A stretch of 64,000 bases of DNA from Tateyamaria omphalii. Its GTDB lineage: Bacteria; Pseudomonadota; Alphaproteobacteria; Rhodobacterales; Rhodobacteraceae. Of the stretch, positions 46,853 through 56,078 are shown in pieces. The stretch spans positions 186,001 through 250,000 of the forward strand of contig NZ_JAHVHT010000003.1 in assembly GCF_019802125.1 (NCBI RefSeq). The letters run 5' to 3'. The notes below the pieces were generated by a model. That model had not been told where the DNA came from. It saw only the letters and a program-made list of their open reading frames with translations, and searched no databases. The first letter of the stretch is position 1; every line of letters starts with the position of its first letter. The translations under genes and the position numbers were made by a program.

Positions 46853-47944
46853 CTATTCTTCCTCTTCGGTGATGAGCATGAGGTCGCCGCTGGCTTCCAT
46901 GTCGCGGATCGCCTTGACGATACTGCCCATGGCCTCTTCGACCTCTGCCGGTTTCTGTTTGCCGGCGTCCTGTACCTCTTCCCTGAGTTGGTCGGCCATC
47001 CGCGCCGACATGTTGTTCAGCACGAATTCCACTGATTGATCGAGCCCCATGTCTGGTGCGCCCGCGAAGGCCGTGATCAGATCTTCCTGTTCGACGTTGC
47101 GCAGAATGCGTGGGATATCGCGCGGTGCGATGCGGTTGGGGATGTTGGCGAAGGTGAAGATCGCCTTGCGGACTGCCGTAGCGAACCCTTCGTCCGTTTC
47201 TTCAAGCCCTGCGAGCATGTCGTCGCGCGTGGACGAGGTAGAGGAGTTCAGAATCGCGCCCACACGCTCGACCGGGCCGTTGTCGAAGGCGCGCAGCGGT
47301 TCTGCATCCATCTGGCTGGCAAGCGAAAGACCAATGCGTTCGACGGCCTCGGGCGTCACAGCGCCGGTTTGCGAAACGGCATAGGTGATCGCGCGGGCGC
47401 GCGGGCCGGGCAGAAGGCCAAGGAGTTCGGCTGCCTTGGCGACATCGAGTTTCGAGAGCATGACGGCTGCGATTTCAACGCTTTCCTCTTCGAGGATCGG
47501 GAGCAGTTTGTCCGCGCCCATGTCGCGAATGCGCTGCCAGGGATCGCCGCCCCGTTTCACGCCCGCCTCCTTGCGCAGCCGGGCGGCGGTTTGGGCGCTG
47601 ATCTTTCCATCCAGCGCGTCGAGCGCGCCTGCCATGCTGCCCGGCAGGCTGAGCCCGATGCGTTCAACTTCTTCCGCGAATTCGGCGGCGACCAATTGCA
47701 GCGTGTCGCGGTCAACGACACGCATGGAGCCCATCGCCTTGGTCAGATGTGCTTGAAGGTCCTCTGGCAACTCTTCGAGCGGGATGTCGGCCCCTTCGTT
47801 CAGCAAGAGCCGCACGACGATGGCCGCCTTGGCACGGCGGGACAGGGTCGCGGGCGGCCGCGGTGCCGGAGCAGGGGTCAAAGAAGCGCCGCCGCCCGGC
47901 TGCATGGGTGCAGGGGCGGCGGACATGGGTACCAAGTCTGTCAT
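46853..47944 (-). CDS. fliG: Flagellar motor switch protein FliG
   Basis: A 363-residue protein with FliG N, middle and C domains. The proline-rich head (residues about 8-32) is unlike the E. coli protein. The torque-generating C-terminal domain holds the charged helix EFVLNNMSARMADQLREEV, equivalent to the motor contact helix. It couples the MotA/B stator to the switch complex. No other flagellar gene is within the window, so this copy lies outside the main cluster. Confidence 0.9.
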   Translation of the reverse strand: MTDLVPMSAAPAPMQPGGGASLTPAPAPRPPATLSRRAKAAIVVRLLLNEGADIPLEELPEDLQAHLTKAMGSMRVVDRDTLQLVAAEFAEEVERIGLSLPGSMAGALDALDGKISAQTAARLRKEAGVKRGGDPWQRIRDMGADKLLPILEEESVEIAAVMLSKLDVAKAAELLGLLPGPRARAITYAVSQTGAVTPEAVERIGLSLASQMDAEPLRAFDNGPVERVGAILNSSTSSTRDDMLAGLEETDEGFATAVRKAIFTFANIPNRIAPRDIPRILRNVEQEDLITAFAGAPDMGLDQSVEFVLNNMSARMADQLREEVQDAGKQKPAEVEEAMGSIVKAIRDMEASGDLMLITEEEE

Positions 47945-48015
47945 GTCCTGCCTCGAAACGATTTGGCGTCGTTGTGGCAGGCAAAGGTTGAGAATCCCTC
48001 AACCCGGGCGCGGGT

Positions 48016-48621
48016 TTAGTAGTTGTAGGTGGTACCGGTTTCGATCGCGTCGCGCAGGCTGGCTTCGGCCCATGTGCCGGCCCCACCGCGCTCTTGGATC
48101 TCGCGCAGCTGGATCATGGCCGCCACGGTGTCCCCTTCGACGACCTTTCCCTGACCCATGTAGGAACGGGCGAGGATGTTGTCGGGGTTCGCGTCGATGG
48201 CCTGCTTGTAGTAGACGTTTGCCAACTCGAGCTGGCCGGTCTTGCGGGCCGTGAAGCCGCGATAGGTCAGCACGCGGTCTTCGGCCTGATCAGGCATCTG
48301 GTCGAGCACGGTGTTGGCTTCGTTGTAGCGCCCGGCATAGGCCAGCTCGCGCACGGCTTTGTAGAGCTCATCGGCGTCCAGATAGGACGTCTTGTCGGGG
48401 CGCACGCACTTGCCGATCTTGGCGTCCCAAACCCCGTTCACGGGCTGCGAAAAGCGGACATAGGCGTTCTTGTCCGGGTCCCACTGGCGCACGTTCAGGC
48501 AGTTCTGCGTGGTTTGGGTTTTTTTGGGCTTTGCGTTGTCGTCGCTGCCTGCGGCAAAGCCGGTTGTGGGCAGGGCGAGCGCCGAAGCGATGGCGGTGGT
48601 CAGGATCAGCGTGCGCAACAT
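48016..48621 (-). CDS. Secreted tetratricopeptide-repeat protein
   Basis: A 201-residue protein with a signal peptide (MLRTLILTTAIASALALPTTGFAAG), a short cysteine-containing head (NCLNVRQWDPDK and GKCVRPDK) and TPR-like helices (about residues 85-190). The function is unknown. GGAG precedes the ATG. It may be cotranscribed with the small protein at 48710-48874. Confidence 0.8.
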   Translation of the reverse strand: MLRTLILTTAIASALALPTTGFAAGSDDNAKPKKTQTTQNCLNVRQWDPDKNAYVRFSQPVNGVWDAKIGKCVRPDKTSYLDADELYKAVRELAYAGRYNEANTVLDQMPDQAEDRVLTYRGFTARKTGQLELANVYYKQAIDANPDNILARSYMGQGKVVEGDTVAAMIQLREIQERGGAGTWAEASLRDAIETGTTYNY

Positions 48622-48709
48622 TTTAAGTCTCCGTCGTGAGGTGCGTCAGGTTCGATGTTGAGGTAACCCGTCGCACCTCGGTCTTATGCGATCACGAAAA
48701 CGTGAGCGG

Positions 48710-48874
48710 TCAGCCTGTCGTCGCCACGCAGCTGTTGGTGTCGGCGTCATAGACAGTGCCTGCGGCGCAGGACATCGCCTGCTGTTCCAGCTTGCCGTAG
48801 TTGCAGCCCATCGCGAGGCTGAGTGTGGGGGCGAGGGTGAGGGCCAGCGCCACCAGAACGGTTTTGGTCTTCAT
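48710..48874 (-). CDS. Small secreted cysteine-containing protein
   Basis: A 54-residue precursor. The signal peptide (MKTKTVLVALALTLAPTLSLA) leaves a mature peptide of about 33 residues with three cysteines (GCNYGK, MSCAAG, NSCVATTG). A longer frame extends upstream, but AGGAG lies directly before the ATG at 48874. Its role is not known. It sits between purB and the TPR gene. Confidence 0.7.
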   Translation of the reverse strand: MKTKTVLVALALTLAPTLSLAMGCNYGKLEQQAMSCAAGTVYDADTNSCVATTG

Positions 48875-49000
48875 CTTTCGTCTCCTTTGTCTTCGGGTGA
48901 CGTAAGGGTAGGGCAACGCTGCCGTTCTGCAAAAGGAAAACGGGTTTGGGCGCATCAGGATGCGCCTTACTGCATAGAATGCGGGCCGTGTTGGGGCCGG

Positions 49001-50308
49001 TCAGTCCTCGGCAAAAACGCGGGCGAAGATCGTGTCGACATGTTTGGTGTGGTAACCAAGGTCGAACTTTTCCTCGATCTCTGCGGGGCTGAGCGCTGCC
49101 GTGACGTCGGCGTCTGCGAGCAGCTCTTCCTTGAAGTCGGTGCGGTGTTCCCAGACTTTGAGCGCGTTGCGCTGGACGTAGGTATAGGCGTCTTCGCGGC
49201 TGACGCCTGCTTGGGTCAGGGCCAGGAGCACCCGCTGGCTCATCACGAGCCCGGGGAACTTGTTCATGTTTTCCAGCATGTTCTCGGGGAAGATCAGCAT
49301 CTTGTCGACGACGCTGGTCAGACGCGCGAGCGCGAAGTCGAGCGTGATGGTTGCGTCGGGGCCGATCATGCGTTCGACGGAGGAGTGGCTGATGTCACGT
49401 TCGTGCCAGAGCGCCACGTTCTCCATCGCGGGGATGACAGCGGAGCGGACCATGCGGGCCAGGCCGGTGAGGTTTTCGGTCAGCACGGGGTTTTTCTTGT
49501 GCGGCATCGCCGACGAGCCCTTTTGGCCCATGGAGAAGAATTCGGCGCCTTCCAGCACTTCGGTCCGCTGCATGTGGCGGATTTCGACGGCGATGTTTTC
49601 GATGGAGGACGCGACGACGCCGAGGGTGGCGAAGAAGGCCGCGTGACGGTCGCGAGGGATCACCTGCGTGCTGATCGGTTCGGGGACGAGGCCCAGTTTG
49701 GCGCAGACGTGATCCTCTACGCCCGGGTCGATATTGGCGAAGGTGCCGACCGCGCCGCTGATGGCACCCGTTGCAATCTCCGCCCGCGCGTCGCGCATGC
49801 GGCTGAGGTTGCGGTCCATTTCGGCGTAGAAGCGGGCGAAGGTCAGGCCCATGGTCGTGGGTTCGGCGTGGATGCCGTGGCTGCGCCCGATGCGGACCGT
49901 GTCCTTGTGCTCATAGGCGCGGCGCTTGAGGGCGGCGAGCAGCCCTTCGAGATCGGCGATCAGGATGTCGGCGGCGCGGGTGAGCTGGACGTTGAAGCAG
50001 GTGTCGAGCACGTCCGAGGATGTCATGCCCTGGTGGACGAAGCGCGCTTCCTCGCTGCCGACATGTTCGGCAAGGTGTGTGAGAAAGGCGATGACGTCGT
50101 GTTTGGTGACGGCTTCGATCTCATCGATGCGGGCGACGTCGAACTCGACATCCTTGGCTTTCCAGACGGCGTCGGCGTTTTCGCGGGGGATCACGCCCAG
50201 ATCGGCCATGGCGTCACAGGCGTGGGCCTCGATCTCGTACCAGATGCGGAACTTGGTGGCCGGGTCCCAGATCGCGACCATCTCGGGGCGGGAATAGCGT
50301 GGGATCAT
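49001..50308 (-). CDS. purB: Adenylosuccinate lyase (PurB)
   Basis: A 435-residue enzyme that removes fumarate from SAICAR and adenylosuccinate in purine synthesis. The fumarase/ASL signature GSSAMPHKKNP is present, with the histidine-bearing MTSSDVLDTC and GRSHGIHAEPTT segments. The frame runs further upstream, but the ATG at 50308 begins the conserved IPRYSRPEM and has AAGGTG before it. Confidence 0.96.
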   Translation of the reverse strand: MIPRYSRPEMVAIWDPATKFRIWYEIEAHACDAMADLGVIPRENADAVWKAKDVEFDVARIDEIEAVTKHDVIAFLTHLAEHVGSEEARFVHQGMTSSDVLDTCFNVQLTRAADILIADLEGLLAALKRRAYEHKDTVRIGRSHGIHAEPTTMGLTFARFYAEMDRNLSRMRDARAEIATGAISGAVGTFANIDPGVEDHVCAKLGLVPEPISTQVIPRDRHAAFFATLGVVASSIENIAVEIRHMQRTEVLEGAEFFSMGQKGSSAMPHKKNPVLTENLTGLARMVRSAVIPAMENVALWHERDISHSSVERMIGPDATITLDFALARLTSVVDKMLIFPENMLENMNKFPGLVMSQRVLLALTQAGVSREDAYTYVQRNALKVWEHRTDFKEELLADADVTAALSPAEIEEKFDLGYHTKHVDTIFARVFAED

Positions 50309-50456
50309 GGGGCACCTTTTTATGTCTGTCGGATCGGTTGCCGCGTCCTTAGACTGAGGTCCGGTGAACGACAAGACGAAGGCCGTGATATGAGACGCTT
50401 TGCCCTGCTGCTGATCGCCTTGCCGGGTCCGATCTGTGATATCGCCGGGACGAGAC

Positions 50457-50867
50457 ATGCCTGTTGAACGGACTCTTGGGGATTTCGAGGGGGCTTGGGA
50501 GATCGAGCGGAGCATCACGCCGACGGTTGGACCGCCAGCGCGGTTTTCCGGTGTGGCGACGTGGACGGCGCAGGGCGAGGATCTTGCCTATGCCGAGACT
50601 GGCACGCTGTATATGGAGGGTGCTGCGCCAATGCAGGCGGAGCGGCGGTATCTGTGGACGCCGGGGCTGCATGTCTATTTCGATGATGGGCGGTTCTTTC
50701 ATACGGTGCCTGCAGCCGGGGGTGAGGCATCGCATTGGTGCGACCCGGATGCGTACCGGGTGTCTTATGATTTCGCGGACTGGCCTGCCTTTCGCACGAC
50801 ATGGACCGTGGAGGGGCCGCGCAAGTCCTACGTGATGACCAGTCACTACCGACGTACCGGGCGCTGA
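50457..50867 (+). CDS. DUF6314 family protein
   Basis: A 136-residue protein that opens DFEGAWEIERSITP and is mostly beta strand, with a compact lipocalin-like look (GVATWTAQGEDLAYAETGTLYM, VYFDDGRFFH). No catalytic residues are obvious. Function unknown. The ATG at 50457 is used. It diverges from purB and precedes bioY. Confidence 0.8.
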   Translation: MPVERTLGDFEGAWEIERSITPTVGPPARFSGVATWTAQGEDLAYAETGTLYMEGAAPMQAERRYLWTPGLHVYFDDGRFFHTVPAAGGEASHWCDPDAYRVSYDFADWPAFRTTWTVEGPRKSYVMTSHYRRTGR

Positions 50868-50976
50868 CCCCACGCCGCAGCGTCTGTGATCGCAAACATC
50901 GGCTTTGCACTTGCAGAAAGCGGACGTGCTTGGCACAAGATGCGCAAATTTTTGCCACTTGGACAGGTGAGACCTC

Positions 50977-51576
50977 ATGGAAGCGACATGGAATAACAAG
51001 GTGCTGAGCGAAGCGTTCGGCGCAAACGAGGGCACCGCCCTGCGGATCAAGCAAGCTGCTTTGGTGGTGCTGGGCATCGCCTTTCTTGCGGTTGCAGCAA
51101 AGATCAAGGTGCCGATGTGGCCCGTTCCGATCACCATGGGGACCTTTGCCGTTCTGACTGTTGGTGCGGCCTATGGCGCGCGTCTGGGTCTGGTGACCAT
51201 CATGGGTTACATGATCATTGGTGCGCTGGGCTTTGACGTGTTTGCAGGCTCGTCGGCCGAGAAGTTCGGTCTGGAATACATGATGGGCGGCACCGGCGGT
51301 TACCTTGTCGGTTACGTTCTGGCGACGCTGGCGCTGGGCGCATTGGCGCGCCGTGGCTGGGACCGGTCGGTTGTTTGGATGGCCGTCGCCATGCTGCTGG
51401 GTAACGTGCTGATCTATGTTCCCGGCCTGGCGTGGCTGGGTCAGCTTTATGGCTGGGACAAGCCGATCCTGGAATGGGGTCTGACGCCCTTCCTGATCGG
51501 TGATGCGCTGAAACTTGCGCTGGCAGCGCTGGTTCTGCCCCTGGCCTGGAAGCTGGTGGGCCGCGCGCGCGGCTGA
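50977..51576 (+). CDS. bioY: Biotin transporter S component BioY
   Basis: A 199-residue membrane protein with six helices and BioY signatures: AKIKVPMWPVPITMGTFAVL, GYMIIGALGFDVFAG and GGTGGYLVGY. It binds and transports biotin, alone or with an ECF energy module. No bioM/bioN genes are adjacent, so it may act by itself or use a distant module. I saw no BioR-type TTATCTATAA box in the 110 bases upstream. Confidence 0.94.
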   Translation: MEATWNNKVLSEAFGANEGTALRIKQAALVVLGIAFLAVAAKIKVPMWPVPITMGTFAVLTVGAAYGARLGLVTIMGYMIIGALGFDVFAGSSAEKFGLEYMMGGTGGYLVGYVLATLALGALARRGWDRSVVWMAVAMLLGNVLIYVPGLAWLGQLYGWDKPILEWGLTPFLIGDALKLALAALVLPLAWKLVGRARG

Positions 51577-51598
51577 TCCAACGCTTGAGTTAAAATGA

Positions 51599-51638
51599 GA
51601 GGCGCGGCCCCGGATGGGACCGCGCCTCGTTTCATTTT
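51599..51638 (+). terminator. Rho-independent terminator after bioY
   Basis: GAGGCGCGG, a 12-base loop and CCGCGCCTC, then GTTTCATTTT. Nine perfect pairs. Confidence 0.8.
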
Positions 51639-51672
51639 GGGGGACAGGTGATGGGACTGAGCCCCCACTTTC

Positions 51673-52908
51673 TCAGGTTGCTTCCAGAACCTCGCTCGCG
51701 GGCGCCAGCTCTGTCAGCACCTTTGAACTGCGCTCCAGCGTGCGGTGCACCGGGCATTTGTCGGCAATCTCGAGCAGGCGTTGGCGCTGCGCGTCGTCGA
51801 GCTGGCCCGTCAGTGTGATCCGGCGTTTCCATTCATCGACCTTGTCGCCCTCCACGGCACTTGCGTCCTGCGCGTGGACCTTGTTGTGGCTGACGTCCAC
51901 ATGCACGTGGTCGAGCGGCCACTCCTTGCGCCGCGCGTACATGCGGATCGTCATGGACGTGCAGGCGGCGAGGCCAGCGGACAGAAGTCCATAAGGCGAT
52001 AGCCCTTGATTGGTGCCGCCATAGGCGCGGGGTTCGTCGGCGAGGATGTGGTGCCGCGTGCCGTGGGTGATGTCCTGCAGGAACCCTTTCGGGTCCGCTT
52101 CGGAACTGCGCACGACGCCTTCGGGGGCGCCGATGGGCGGGGCGGGGGGCTTCAGCTGCAGGTATTTCTTGGCCCAGGTGGCGATGATGTCGGCGGCGTA
52201 TTCGGCGTGATCGGCGTTGGTTACGAGGTGGTCGGCATCGTCGAGGGTGACGAAGCTTTTGGGGTGTTTGGCAGCGAGGAAGATCTCGCTTGCGTTGTCG
52301 ATGCTGACGATGGCGTCGCGGGGGGCGTGCAGGACCAGAAGCGCCGCGTTCAGCCGGGCGATGGCGGGCTGCAGCGCTTCTTCGGTCACGTCCTCGACGA
52401 ACCCTTTGCCGATGCGGAAGGGGCGGCCGCCGAGGTTCACCTCGGCTTCGCCGTGTTCGAGGATCTTGGGCAGCGCGTCGGAGAAGTTGTGGGTCACGTG
52501 TTCTGGGTCGAAGGGTGCGCCGATGGTGGCGACCGCCTTGATCTGATCGAGTTGGGCTGTCGTTTTGAGTACCGCGGCCCCGCCAAGCGAGTGGCCGATC
52601 AGCAGTGCGGGCGGCATGTTCCGGTCATTCAGGTAGTCCACCGCCTTGACCAGGTCCTGCACGTTCGAGGTGAAGGACGTGTTGGCGAACTCGCCGTCGC
52701 TGTGGCCGAGCCCTGTGAAATCGAAGCGCAGCACGGCGATGCCCATGGTGGTCAGCCGTGCGGCGACACGGCGGGCGGCGGGGATGTCCTTGCCGCAGGT
52801 GAAGCAGTGCGCAAAGACGGCCGTGGCCAGATGCGGCCCTTCTGGCAGGTCGAGCCGGGCGTCGAGGGTTCCGGCGTGGCCGGCAAAAGTGATGCGTTCG
52901 GTGGGCAT
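51673..52908 (-). CDS. Alpha/beta hydrolase-OsmC fusion protein
   Basis: A 411-residue two-domain protein. Residues about 1-255 are an alpha/beta hydrolase with the nucleophile in LLIGHSLGGAAV and acid/His near VLHAPRDAIVSI and DDADHLV. Residues about 270-411 are an OsmC-type peroxiredoxin with its two cysteines in AACTSMT and KCPVHRTL. Such fusions occur in many proteobacteria; the substrate and electron donor are unknown. AGGAGA precedes the ATG at 52908, which is preferred over one six codons upstream. Confidence 0.92.
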   Translation of the reverse strand: MPTERITFAGHAGTLDARLDLPEGPHLATAVFAHCFTCGKDIPAARRVAARLTTMGIAVLRFDFTGLGHSDGEFANTSFTSNVQDLVKAVDYLNDRNMPPALLIGHSLGGAAVLKTTAQLDQIKAVATIGAPFDPEHVTHNFSDALPKILEHGEAEVNLGGRPFRIGKGFVEDVTEEALQPAIARLNAALLVLHAPRDAIVSIDNASEIFLAAKHPKSFVTLDDADHLVTNADHAEYAADIIATWAKKYLQLKPPAPPIGAPEGVVRSSEADPKGFLQDITHGTRHHILADEPRAYGGTNQGLSPYGLLSAGLAACTSMTIRMYARRKEWPLDHVHVDVSHNKVHAQDASAVEGDKVDEWKRRITLTGQLDDAQRQRLLEIADKCPVHRTLERSSKVLTELAPASEVLEAT

Positions 52909-53025
52909 ATGTCGTCTCCTTGGCATGGAGAATGGGCGCGGCGGGCCGTGCTTGGAAGGGGTTTGACACGTATCTCACGCAGAGGTGTGAGTCTGACACA
53001 GTGTGCCGAGGTGCGCGCGGCGGCG

Positions 53026-54120
53026 CTATTGGCAGTGCGCTTGGGTTTGATGTGTCTTTTCTGCGTGAGGGCGCATGTCGTGTGAAGCCGCACGGTCGCG
53101 CCAGAACGGTGTGTCGAAGGGGAGGGCTGCGTATTGAAGGCGAGTGCTGGCGTGGGTGCGTTCGGCAGTGCGGGCAGCCAGCGCGGCGTAGACCATGGGG
53201 GCGTCGGTGTTTCCCGCGATGGCATCAGCGACTGCGTTTCCGGCGAAGAACCCGCCGGACAGCGCGTTGAACAGCCCTTGGGACGAGATCGGGTCGAAGG
53301 CGGCCATGGCGTCGCCAGTGGCAACCCATCCCATTTCGCAGGCGCGGTCGAGGACGGCACTGCGGCAGTCCATGGTGGCGCTGGGGCTGGCGTTGTTCGG
53401 GATTGGAATGCGAGTCAATGCGCGGACCGCACGATCGAGCGTGGAGCCGGGTGACTTCAACATCTGTTTGGCGTTCGCTGCGCTGGTGACAAAGCCGATG
53501 GTTGAGCCGGTGCGGCTGGGCACAGCGTACCACCAGCCATCCTTGGCAGCCTCGGCGACCATGATTGGCTCAGCCTCGCTGGGGATATGCCAGAGCAATG
53601 CGACCAAGTTCGGTCCATGTAGGGACGTCGCGCCGTTGCGGCGGGCGATGTGGCTGGGGCGGCCGGTTGCGTCGATCAGATACGAGCTTTTGACGGTATG
53701 AGCGGTTCCGTTTTCGGAGATGTCCACGTGCCAGCCCGCGCCCATTTTCCGGGTGTGCCCCACCCGCCCTTTGACAATCTTCGCGCCCAAGGCTGTGGCG
53801 CGGGTGCGCATGGAGAGGCTCAGCGTGCGACGGTCAACGCCCCAACCGTGCAGACCAAGCCCCGGGATTGCGCCGTGAGACTGCAGATGCGCGCGGCCCC
53901 AGACGCTTTCGACAGCCTTGATATGGAGGGCGTCCCGCAACGCTTGGCCGAGGCCAAGGCGCTGCATGATCGCGCCCGCGCCCTGTGCCAGCATTTCGGC
54001 GCGCGTTTGAACCACGCCGCCGGTTGGGTCGACGACGGTGACAGCGATGTTGCGTTCAGCTAGCGCGATGGCAGCGGCAAGCCCGGCTGGCCCGCCGCCT
54101 GCGATCACGACCTGTGGCAC
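53026..54120 (-). CDS. lodB: LodB-like FAD-dependent oxidoreductase (maturation partner of LodA)
   Basis: A 364-residue flavoprotein. It opens VVIAGGGPAGLAAAIAL, a Rossmann FAD motif, and later has GDAMAAFDPISSQGLFNAL, the second FAD-contact motif seen in halogenase-like and LodB flavoproteins. In characterised systems LodB makes the tryptophylquinone of LodA. It is coupled to lodA: the TAG of lodA overlaps its GTG start by one base (TAGTG). The name rests on this pairing as well as on sequence. Confidence 0.85.
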   Translation of the reverse strand: MPQVVIAGGGPAGLAAAIALAERNIAVTVVDPTGGVVQTRAEMLAQGAGAIMQRLGLGQALRDALHIKAVESVWGRAHLQSHGAIPGLGLHGWGVDRRTLSLSMRTRATALGAKIVKGRVGHTRKMGAGWHVDISENGTAHTVKSSYLIDATGRPSHIARRNGATSLHGPNLVALLWHIPSEAEPIMVAEAAKDGWWYAVPSRTGSTIGFVTSAANAKQMLKSPGSTLDRAVRALTRIPIPNNASPSATMDCRSAVLDRACEMGWVATGDAMAAFDPISSQGLFNALSGGFFAGNAVADAIAGNTDAPMVYAALAARTAERTHASTRLQYAALPFDTPFWRDRAASHDMRPHAEKTHQTQAHCQ

Positions 54121-56078
54121 TAGACCTCGCCGCGATCGAAACGCTGGAAGGTCTGGGTTTCGAGTTCTTCCTCAACCTCAACCTTGGGGGCCGTGCGCAA
54201 GGCCAGCGTTGTGACCTGTTCTTCTGTCGACTGCAGTGCGACCACGTCCTGAGCAAGCTTGAGGCTCGGATCCCCTCGGGTGAAGGTCGGTGAGCGGCCC
54301 GTTTCGACAAAGCACGGATCGGGCAACCCGGACCCTTCGGGCGGCGTATGCGCCTCGACCAGGCCGGTCATCCACCATTTGTGGACCATGTTGTCGATCC
54401 GTGCTGCATAGCCCGTGCCCTGAAGATCGCGCAGCCAGAAGCGGCGATGGCTGAAGTGGCGTTGTACCTGAAGCGGGGCCAGTTCCGGAGTGGTGGCAAT
54501 AGTATAGGCCTCGATCGGTAACACCTGATTCGGGACACGGGCGCCCCAAAAGCTGGGTGAGGAAAGGTACAGGCTGGGGGTATAGACCAGACCTGAATTG
54601 CAGGACGCTTCGTCCGTCTGCCAGGGCACACCCATCCAGCGGGTCAGGCTGCCGGGGCCTGTCGGGCCCCATGGGCCGTCCCATGCGAGTGCCTGTTCGC
54701 GGCTGAGTGTGTCGCCGTAATCCTGGCGCACGGGCTTGCCTTCGGGCAGGGGGCGCAGGCGGTAGGGGACATCGGGGTTCCACATGGATGCAAGGCGCAT
54801 GGGCCATGTCAGCTCGATCCCCGGATGGAACGGGCCGCCCAGGCATTCGTGCAGCGCCGCGCGGTCCAACTCGCGCGGTTGGTCGCAGGTGGGGATGTCG
54901 TCGAAGGCCGGGATGGTGGGGATGCCCGTCCAATCGGCTTCGAAATTCCCGGCCGCCCAGTTTTCCAAATGCTTGTACTGGGTTTTCGTCAGAAACAGAT
55001 CCTCGCGCGCTGGGTCCACCAGTTTGCCCTTGTCGGGGCCGTTCAGATACCGGTCCCCGTAGGTGTCGCCGAAGAATGGTGGCAGGGCGGCGTGGTTCAA
55101 CGCTTCGGTATTGCTGTTGCGGAAGAGTTTGAACACCGCCTGTCGATAGGTGGCGCTTGCCCCGGTCGGGTCGGCCATTTGCGCAATGATGTCTGGATCG
55201 CGGGCATCGAGGGGGGTGCCCTGACCGGCCAGCAGCAGGACACCGTCGCAGACCCATTGGTGCCCAGTCATGCGGTCGAAGATGGGCCAGACATCGCGGG
55301 TGAAGCTGGTGCTTGTCGGTGGCTCCAGGATCCCTTCCCGAAAGTAGAGGTCCCGCACAACGTCATCCATCGTGACAACCCCGAAGAGGCCCGGTCCGAA
55401 ATTGGGGGGTGCGACGATCACATGGGCCGGTGTCGCCTCGAACGCAGTGTCGCCGATGGTGACGGTTGCCCGCACGGGGCCATCGCTGGTGTCATCGTGC
55501 CAGCCGTCATTGTTGGCGAAGGTTGTAGGGGCCGTGCCCGGAACCAGCGGCGCGGAGTGGCCGTGGCCGCCAAAGAACAGGAGCCGCCCGGCATCGTCGG
55601 TACGCAGTTCGCCGAGGTAGACGGGTTTGCCAAAGAATGTCCCGTCGTCGAAGGGCACAGAGGTTTGGTTGGGACCCGAGATGTCGCGCGGGGAGGGCCG
55701 GATGCTGAGCCGGTCGCGGTCGTCACCGTTGAAGGTGGCGTTGCGTCTTGACGGCTCGAAGACCTCGTCCGGTGGCAGGTCCATCGCGTGCTGGAAGTCA
55801 TACCAGCCTGCCTTGAGATTGGCGATTTCGACGCGCCAGTTGATCTGGGCGTCGGCCGTCGTGATCTCGCGCACTTCGCCGGAATTCAATGTGGCGTAGA
55901 TGCGGAACCGTGCAACTTGGCGTTTCAGCCGCCCTTCGGCATCGCGGAAACCATCGCTATCTTGAGGCGTTGCGCTAATGACATCTGGTGCAAGGAAATA
56001 GCCATTTTCCGAATTGCCGACCCGCGCGACGCCAATCGCTGGATGGATCGAAATGCTTTTTATCTCACCGGCTTGCAT
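54120..56078 (-). CDS. lodA: LodA/GoxA-family amino-acid oxidase (cysteine tryptophylquinone enzyme)
   Basis: A 652-residue enzyme of the LodA family, which oxidises an amino acid (L-lysine epsilon or glycine in known members) and releases hydrogen peroxide. The family opening IHPAIGVARVGNS, the GGHGHS segment and the two cofactor regions CLGGPFHPGIELTW (Cys412) and SFWGARVPNQVLP (Trp511) are present. These residues are the best candidates for the quinone cofactor. The substrate cannot be told. The ATG at 56078 has AAGGA upstream; a TTG five codons earlier is in frame. The upstream DNA is distinctly AT-rich. Confidence 0.9.
   Translation of the reverse strand: MQAGEIKSISIHPAIGVARVGNSENGYFLAPDVISATPQDSDGFRDAEGRLKRQVARFRIYATLNSGEVREITTADAQINWRVEIANLKAGWYDFQHAMDLPPDEVFEPSRRNATFNGDDRDRLSIRPSPRDISGPNQTSVPFDDGTFFGKPVYLGELRTDDAGRLLFFGGHGHSAPLVPGTAPTTFANNDGWHDDTSDGPVRATVTIGDTAFEATPAHVIVAPPNFGPGLFGVVTMDDVVRDLYFREGILEPPTSTSFTRDVWPIFDRMTGHQWVCDGVLLLAGQGTPLDARDPDIIAQMADPTGASATYRQAVFKLFRNSNTEALNHAALPPFFGDTYGDRYLNGPDKGKLVDPAREDLFLTKTQYKHLENWAAGNFEADWTGIPTIPAFDDIPTCDQPRELDRAALHECLGGPFHPGIELTWPMRLASMWNPDVPYRLRPLPEGKPVRQDYGDTLSREQALAWDGPWGPTGPGSLTRWMGVPWQTDEASCNSGLVYTPSLYLSSPSFWGARVPNQVLPIEAYTIATTPELAPLQVQRHFSHRRFWLRDLQGTGYAARIDNMVHKWWMTGLVEAHTPPEGSGLPDPCFVETGRSPTFTRGDPSLKLAQDVVALQSTEEQVTTLALRTAPKVEVEEELETQTFQRFDRGEV

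Noticed and set aside
50390-50467. Short hydrophobic leader-like frame (MRRFALLLIALPGPIC)
   Set aside because: It ends inside the DUF6314 gene in another frame and has no ribosome binding site; a leader role is not supported.
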